In this document: piece after piece, positions 31,363-37,000 of the stretch
Numbering within the stretch: position 1 is the stretch's first letter
Layout: every line of letters starts with the position of its first letter
Assembly (NCBI GenBank): GCA_009760855.2
Contig: WPIO01000098.1
Location: 1,255,501-1,292,500 of the forward strand
DNA from: Cristatella mucedo
Lineage: Eukaryota; Bryozoa; Phylactolaemata; Cristatellidae
DNA: 37,000 nucleotides
Direction of reading: 5' to 3'
Made by a program: the position numbers and the translations under genes
The notes under the pieces: generated by a model
Databases searched by the model: none
What the model saw: only the letters and a program-made list of their open reading frames with translations
Told to the model about the DNA's origin: nothing

Positions 31363-33310
31363 AGGCTAAAGCAACCGCTAAATCACAAACTGCAATCTTC
31401 CTTAAATGATTTTCTGAAGTTTCTGCATGCGACGTCACTATCTTACAAGAGTCTAGAAAATAGTGCTCGTTTGTTGAATACCCTATACAATTCTTTCTGT
31501 GGTCTTCACTGTCTGACTAACGTGGCCGAGCAATAATCAAAATTATCAATTTTTATCTGGAAAAGGTGGTCGCTTCCAATTCTGTCAAACAGGCAATCCT
31601 TAGACCGATACTTTTAAAGCCTTGATTAAACACAGAAAGAATTGCAAATGTCGTCCAGTTTGCAATTTTTGTAAGTTTTCAAAAACTCTGAAAATTCTTT
31701 CTCTGAGCAGCTGGTGGCACATATTTAAAAATATTCCAGCTTATTGAAAATCGTCTTTTGTATACCTACAGAAGAGCCTTTACGGCTATCACCAACGTTT
31801 GCAGTGGCAATAAAGGGTTGCTCACAGCATAAATCAAACCCATGAACACGAGGCCGAAGTCATTAAAACCAATTGCCTTACACAGTGTGCCTTTACGAAA
31901 AGAATGAAATTTCAAAAACGTTAAATTGAGGTTCAAGTGGCAGCATTCCACTGAAACAGCTATCCAACGTGTAACGCATGACATACTATTCAACAAAACT
32001 TGGGAAAAAGCCGCCGACCACGAGCTTCTAAATCTGTTAGCTACCTCCAACACCACGGATCACGATTAATTAAAATACCGATTGCGATTGGTCCTGCAGA
32101 CGTAGTACTTGACCAATCGTATTCAATCCGTACCGTGTTGGGGTCAATTATCACTGTAGAGACCGGTCACCCAACGGATCCCTCATGGTTCTGTTCTAGG
32201 TTCCTTACTCTTCTCCGTTTATACTTAACGTCCAGTGAAAGTTATCAAAGAGCATGGCATAGGAAATCACATTTATGCTGACGATGCTAAGGTCTATTGG
32301 TCATTTAAACAGTCAGATTTGTTGCAGCAGGAGGTAGACTGAATTCTCGTATTCCCGAACTTGTAACCTGGATATCAGAAATTTTCTTGACACTTAATAG
32401 CTAAATTAAAAATTGAACTTCAGCTCACAGGACAATCTTACCAAGTGACTGGATTGAAAGGCTTTGCTCTTGGAATTGGTGGTGGTGGTCTTCGCCCAAC
32501 ACCTAGTGCTCAAAATGTAATTACCGTTATGGGCAGATGCCTACATTTTGAAAGCACCATTGCTAATATCGCGTCTACTGCTAGATGAAAGTCCGATCCC
32601 TATGTAAGGTTGAGGGCTGTCCTCCTAGATGGCTTAAAAAATTATTTAGCTCTTACTTTCAGCTCGGCTATAGTATCTTAGTTCAGTTTTTTCTGAGCTA
32701 CCGAAAAAGGTAACAAAGCTAGACAGATGGCTAGGAATATTGCTGCAGGCAAGTTTGCAAATGACTGAGGTTTGACGACGCATCCCTTCTGCAAAAAGCA
32801 CTAGGATGACATCAGTAGATCAAGAGATACAGAGTGCAGTTCCTTAGCTGACCTGCAAGGCCGCCATGGCTTGGTTCCGGCATACCTACCTTAACTACCA
32901 AACCGGTTTCAGCCTCCTAATGCCCCCAGGTCATCTGTGGACAGAATGTTACCTGTTCTATTTATCCCCTTAAACACCGTTGGTAACGCAAGCGTTATCT
33001 TTGCCGGTCCTATACAGTGATTTCACTTCCACGATTTTTACGCATCGAAAATGATGCAATTGCAGCAGACTACGCCTTATTCTTTTCAGCAATCCTTGGC
33101 GGCAATTTCCATGTTACTCAGTCCTACGACTGCCTGCTCTCCTGACGCTGCTATGTGTCCCGATTTCATCTTCCTGAGCGATATTACATCCGTTGGCTAC
33201 AGAATGCGTACCAAAAGGCGCTAAGGCTGTAAGTGTACTATACAAAACTGTCCTGCTTAACAACTGCATAGCCTTGTCGGCATTTTGGAATTATTGATGG
33301 AGATGGCGTA
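31363..33310 (+). mobile_element. LINE-A copy, RT to 3' end, with SINE1 insertion
   Basis: The text parallels 24970-26705: 'ttttctgaagtttctgcatg' (31411), 'ggtcttcactgtctgact' (31501) and 'actcttctccgtttatac' (32208). The catalytic box reads YADD and is intact (32274-32285), followed by 'YWSFKQSD'. C-terminal remnants run from 32640 to 33120. Stops and frameshifts are frequent. A SINE1 copy sits in the minus orientation at 31754-31897. The first ~60 bases abut the (ATT)n end of LINE-B. Confidence 0.8.
31754..31897 (-). mobile_element. SINE1 copy, near full length
   Basis: The reverse complement has the tRNA-like head 'cacactgtgtaaggcaattg', a weak B box 'atgggtttgatttatgc', the body 'ttgccactgcaaacgttggtg' and the end 'ggctcttctgt...tatacaaaag', matching 9309-9457. 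GCCTTTACG occurs at 31776-31784 and 31889-31897, but both lie in parts shared with the other copy, so they are not a safe target duplication. Confidence 0.7.
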
Positions 33311-33715
33311 GATTACATTGCGGAGAACTTCGTTTTATGTGCAACTGAATTACTAAATACAAATTTTGCTAGTTAATCTTTGGAAATGCTTTCAAAGTAT
33401 AGCAGTAGCACGAATTGATGCAGCAATACGTAACAATGGTTGTAGGTTAATTCCCACTGGCAGTTTCCTCTGGATAATTACCCCATCTCCTCCCCCCCCC
33501 CTGGACCCAGCGACAACCGGGATATAATAATATTGCACTTGATATTCCCCCCTCCCGTTGGACATTTGCCTCGTATATGTGGAATATCAAACAAAGAATA
33601 GAAATTTATGTGATAGAATGAAGCGCATACTCCATTAAAAAAATTAGATTGAGTGTAATTAGAGGAATACACGGACTCGAACGATGCTTTGTAATGGGCC
33701 CAGCTGCGGCTGAGG
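32841..33715 (+). repeat. Duplicated segment, copy 1 (LINE-A 3' part plus flank)
   Basis: It matches 34649-35500 with an offset of about 1809 over roughly 850 bases. Landmarks are 'ttccttagctgacct', 'gatttcacttccacgatttt', 'gcacgaattgatgc' and 'gggcccagctgcggctgagg' (copy 2: gggccaatcagcggctgggg). The first ~470 bases are LINE-A C-terminus and 3' end; the last ~400 are non-LINE flank. Other LINE-A copies lack this flank. Confidence 0.85.
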
Positions 33716-33721
33716 TAGAGG

Positions 33722-33867
33722 TGGCTTCGGCAACGACGCACTATTGAGTTTAATCCTGGGGAAGTTAGCGCCCGCTCGACGCCGCAAGGTGAATGTTCGT
33801 ACCCGTCAAAGCAGGCATGCAATAAGGCGCGCCGCAAGTTCTTCAAAATGAGTTTCAAGCATCAGAG
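33722..33867 (+). repeat. Inverted repeat, left arm
   Basis: It pairs with the reverse complement of 34413-34561. The core 'tgttcgtacccgtcaaagc' (33794-33812) is an exact 19-base match to the reverse complement of 34468-34486. The outer parts align with gaps ('ggcttcggca', 'aagcRtcagag'). It directly follows copy 1 of the duplication. Confidence 0.75.
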
Positions 33868-34031
33868 GTTTGCTAGTACAACTCGACCTTGCGAGATCTA
33901 GTTCCGCTCTAATGCCCACTAATTAAAGCACAGAAGAAGAGCAACAGGAGATTTAGGTGGCAGAGGTGCAACCGGCCGGATGCCCGAACGCCGCCAAGTG
34001 CCAGCACCCATGTACGCCGACAAACAGTCAT

Positions 34032-34088
34032 TCGCCCATACGCCCCTGTGCGCCCCAATGCGCCCCCCGTGCGTCCCCCTGGGCGCCA
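34032..34088. repeat. C-rich short tandem array
   Basis: The word 'cgcccc' recurs about every 10-12 bases (cgcccatacgcccctgtgcg and onward), a degenerate minisatellite. It lies inside the inverted-repeat spacer. Confidence 0.75.
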
Positions 34089-34094
34089 GTAAGT

Positions 34095-34305
34095 TCTTAA
34101 GGTTTTGGGTTTTAAGGTTTAGGGCTTAGCATCATGGGTTATAGGGCTTATAGTTTAGGGTTTCGGATTTAGGGTTTAGGATTTCGAGTTTTTACGCTAT
34201 AGCGTGTGGGTTCTGGGCTCAGATTGTATAGTTTTGGGTTTAGGGTTTAGCGTTTTATGGTTTATTGTGTAAGGTTAAGGGTTTACGTTTCAGAGTTTAG
34301 GGTGG
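34095..34305 (+). repeat. Degenerate telomere-type repeat array, TTTAGGG-like
   Basis: At least five exact TTTAGGG heptamers occur, in places joined ('gggtttagggtttag'), among many one-base variants such as ggttttaagg, ggcttatag and ggtttattg. All lie in the same strand sense over ~210 bases. TTTAGGG is the telomere unit of many plants, algae and other protists, whereas animals use TTAGGG. The array is internal and heavily mutated, so it is not a working chromosome end. Confidence 0.75.
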
Positions 34306-34412
34306 GCTAAGCCTCAGCCTCCTGAATCCACTCTTACTCGTATTCCGCACTTTTAATTTGTGAGTGTTAGGGCATAATTTGATCTCTTAAGATCGAGTTA
34401 TACTCAGTAGAT

Positions 34413-34561
34413 CTCTGACGCTTAGCCCGCATTTGCAGGAACGCGCGACACATCGTAGCACGCGCCCGCTTTGACGGGTACGAACACGTGCTTGGCGGCT
34501 TCGAACGGGACCTCACATCCGCAGGACCAAACTGTGAAATTCCCCCCTGCCGAAGCTGCCG
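34413..34561 (-). repeat. Inverted repeat, right arm, with coding-like minus frame
   Basis: It is the partner of 33722-33867. On the minus strand one frame (34422-34613) reads smoothly through this arm ('CGCEVPFEAAKHVFVPVKAG', then ACYDVSRVPANAG, then a stop) with third-position C/G bias. The left arm is not open in the same frame. The frame is not recognised; it might be a gene scrap carried by the element. Confidence 0.7.
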
Positions 34562-34648
34562 CAACCACCGCCACCGCTGGCATTTTTAGAAAGCACCCTT
34601 GCAATCCATTCATTACTCTAGTATTACTGAATTTAATTTATTTTGAAA

Positions 34649-35500
34649 TTCCTTAGCTGACCTATAATGCCGAATAGACTTGGTTTCGGCTTGCCTAGCT
34701 GATTTTCTAAACCAGCTCCAGCCTCGTAATGCCCCTAGGTCGTCTGTGGACAGAATATTAGCCATTCGATTCATCCCCTTGAAAACCGTTGGCAACGCAA
34801 GCGTTATCTTTGCCGGTCCTATACAGTGATTTCACTTCCACGATTTCTACGCATCGAAAATGATGCAATTGCTACAGAGTACGCCTCATTCTTTCCAGCA
34901 GTCCTTGGCTGCGACTTCCATGTTACTAGCTCCTACAACTGCCTGCTCTCCTGACGCTGCTGTGCTTACCAATTTTTATTTCCTGAGCGAAATTAAGTCT
35001 GTTGGCACCACAATGCGTAGCAAATGGTCAAAAGGCTGTGAACGTACTGTACAAAACTGTTCTGCTCAACGCCTGCATAGCCATTGGGGCTTTTTGGAAT
35101 TGCTGATAGAGATGGCCTGCATTACATTATAAAGCACTCCGTTTTATTTGCAACTGAATTATTGAATACCAATTTCGCTAGTTAATCTTTGGCAATTCTT
35201 CCAAATCTACAGCAGTAGCACGAATTGATGCGGCAACGCCTAACAATGGTTGCAGGACATTCCCAACTGGAAGTTTTATTGGGGTCATGCCCCCTGCCCG
35301 ATGGACCTGATGACACCCCCGGACATTGCCCCAGGGTAGGGCGTTTCCCTCGTATAATGAGGAATGTCATACTAAGCATTCAAATTTTATGTGAAGAATG
35401 ATGTTTATACTCTATTAAAATAACATTGATTTATTGTAGTTAGAAGAATAAATGGATTCAAAGGATGCTTCCTAGTGGGCCAATCAGCGGCTGGGGTACT
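34649..35500 (+). repeat. Duplicated segment, copy 2 (LINE-A 3' part plus flank)
   Basis: It is the partner of 32841-33715. It starts with 'ttccttagctgacct' and ends near 'gcggctggggtact', where a minus-strand LINE-A begins. Its LINE-A part (34649-35120) includes the 'gccggtcctatacagtgatt' region. Nothing of LINE-A lies upstream of 34649, so the copy is 5'-truncated. Confidence 0.85.
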
Positions 35501-35504
35501 GTAG

Positions 35505-36841
35505 TGTATCTCCGTCTGTAACTTTACAAAGTCCTGGAGACCATGTGGGTGTTACGCATGAGAGTTTTATATAGCACACTCAAAGCCTAAGTGGCTTTCG
35601 GTACGTATTCGGTAGACAACTGACTTCGTCTCACGCAACAAAGAGAAAGTAGGAAGCATAGCATAAGCAGGGGAGTAGTTGAGGTAGGGAGTAGCCTGGA
35701 AGTACCGGCACACAGGCCCGCTGAAAAAGATGTGCCATGGAGGGCTCCAGGAGAGAAGTTGTCGTGGCGTAATAATTGTGGAAGCGGGTTCCACAGTCTA
35801 GAACCTGCAGAGCCAAAGCTTCTGTCGCCAACTGTCTTTGAGCAGAGTTATGGGACAGCGGATTTAATATCCACACAGGACCTAATAGCCCGAAGAGTCT
35901 GAAACTGAAGCAGCAGTTCAGCTAGGTACGAAGGAGCCAAGCCGTGTCGGAACTTGTGGGTCAGCCTAAGAATTTCGCTCTGTATCCTTTGCTCAACCGA
36001 CAACCATCCTAGCTCCTTCAGCAATGGAGACACGTGCTCAAACCGTGGGACTTGAAGACTAGCCTTGCAGCCATATTCATTGTCCCCTGTAGTGACATAC
36101 TACCTTTCTTTGGCAGCTCAGCCACAAGGAAATTAGAATAATCAAGTCGAGACAGAACTAATGAGCTAGTAAAAGTTTTTACAAACCACTGTGGGAGACA
36201 GCTCCTTATCCTGGATAAGGATCAGATGTGTTGGCTAGCGACAGAGGCAGTCTTCTGAATGAAGCTTTTAAAATTAAGGCTGCTCTCGAACACGACACCT
36301 ACATTTTGAGCATGCGGTTGGTGATGGTAGCACAATAACAACACCAATTAGAACAGCAAAGCCTTTTAATCCAGCCACACGCTTAGGGTGTCCTGTGAGA
36401 AGTAGTACGGTTCAATCTTCATTTAATTTCTGGAAGGTTTCCGACATCCATAATCGAATACCGGCAAGACAAGCATTCAATTGCTCAGTTGCTGCTGCAG
36501 ATTCCGATTTGAATGACAAATACAACTGAGCATCGTCAGCATAGAAGTGATATCTTATTCCACGTGCCTTAATCACTTTTGCAAGAGGACGTGTATAAAT
36601 GGAAAACAGCAAGGGACCAAGTACAGACCCTCAAGGAACACCACAGGTTACCATTCTCGTGTGTGACACCTGACCCCCCACACGACACAGATTGAACACG
36701 ATCAGACAAGTCTGATTTAAACTACGCCAGTGCTTTGTCTGCTAGACCGACCGTTGTTTTCAATCATTCAAGCAGAACTTCGTGATCGATGGTGTCAAAT
36801 GCTCCTGACAGATCTAGCAGAGCTAGTGCAGTGACGTTTCT
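35505..36841 (-). mobile_element. LINE-A copy, best-kept RT motifs A to C and 3' end
   Basis: On the minus strand, motif A reads 'LALLDLSGAFDTIDHEVLLE' (about 36768-36830, with its Asp). Then come 'SDLSDRVQSVSC' (36690-36725) and motif B '[19 protein letters not shown]', where one stop replaces the usual Gln (about 36630). The YADD box is intact (36532-36543), followed by '[20 protein letters not shown]'. The C-terminal domain is at 35848-36033 ('LLKELGWLSVEQRIQSEILR') and 35620-35830 ('AGSRLWNPLPQLL', frame-shifted). The 3' end is 'tatctccgtctgtaact' reversed, at 35505. It is 5'-truncated at 36841, just upstream of motif A. Confidence 0.92.
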
Positions 36842-37000
36842 ATGGTAGGGTGAGACTCCAGAGTATTGACGTGAATGGACAAAGACCATCTGAAGTCGTA
36901 CCTCTGAAATATGGAATACCTCAGGGCTCAGTGCTTGGGCCGGTTCTTTTCACGTTTTATACTCTGCCAAAAAAAGTTCTCTTTTGGTGCAATACAAATG
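36842..37000 (+). mobile_element. LINE-C fragment, RT motif B, cut by window end
   Basis: A plus frame reads 'VRLQSIDVNGQRPSEVVPLK' and then 'YGIPQGSVLGPVLFTFYTLP' (36908-36969). This is RT motif B with PQGSVLGP intact (36919-36942). The wording differs from LINE-A and LINE-B, so it is a separate family. It begins abruptly next to motif A of the opposite-strand LINE-A and continues beyond the window. Confidence 0.85.

Noticed and set aside
31776-31897. GCCTTTACG as the target-site duplication of SINE1
   Set aside because: Similar words occur at both ends of the 9309 copy, so they seem to be part of the element.
1-37000. CRISPR array, bacterial operon or phage island
   Set aside because: No regularly spaced repeats with unique spacers, no ribosome-binding-site-led gene clusters, and eukaryotic LINE/SINE content throughout.

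Overview
The window reads as a eukaryotic, probably animal, intergenic or heterochromatin-like block made of old transposable elements. No intact protein-coding gene is visible. The longest stop-to-stop frames are under 180 codons, and the ones that can be recognised are decayed pieces of non-LTR retrotransposons (LINEs) of the CR1/L2 type. An animal host is suggested by the style of the reverse transcriptase (RT) C-terminal domains, by two tRNA-derived SINE families and by simple repeats. A marine invertebrate is possible, but taxonomy cannot be fixed from the sequence alone. A degenerate telomere-type block built on the heptamer TTTAGGG rather than the animal hexamer TTAGGG adds to that uncertainty.

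Layout. 1-127 is the edge of a minus-strand LINE-A copy ending in an (AT)n run. 1127-2720 is a minus-strand LINE-A copy interrupted by a LINE-B 3' end and by a SINE. 2720-4200 holds nothing recognisable. 4200-9250 and 11640-13390 contain several very diverged copies of an unnamed repeat ('Y') whose minus strand has a broken coiled-coil, gag-like reading frame; a minus-strand LINE C-terminus (6160-6760) and two SINEs are mixed in. 14243-15065 has two isolated LINE-B tails around a long (GA)n tract. 16170-16520 is a minus-strand LINE linker region. 17000-17990 is a plus-strand LINE-B C-terminal half, followed directly by a stretch that looks like very diverged 18S rRNA (about 17995-18335). 21424-23720 is a palindromic cluster of LINE-A copies. 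24490-26705 is a long plus-strand LINE-A copy. 27690-29290 holds a small unnamed repeat family ('X'). 29490-31362 is a plus-strand LINE with endonuclease remnants, an internal deletion and a well-kept LINE-B 3' end. 31362-33310 is another LINE-A copy. 32841-35500 is a structured locus: an ~850-bp duplication flanks an inverted repeat whose spacer carries C-rich and telomere-like DNA. 35505-36841 is the best-kept LINE-A copy (minus), and a different LINE begins at 36842 and runs off the end.

How the parts relate. LINE-B and SINE2 share the same ~45-bp 3' tail, which can fold as a stem-loop. This matches the known pattern in which a SINE borrows the RT of a partner LINE. Stops, frameshifts, truncations and damaged catalytic boxes mean that no copy in this window looks capable of movement. 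I found no new defence-like or enzymatic system. The most unusual items are the inverted-repeat/telomere-like locus at 33.7-34.6 kb, the SSU-like rRNA segment at the LINE-B end, and the Y repeat family. All alignments were made by eye, so borders are approximate (about 10-30 bases) and identities are not computed.
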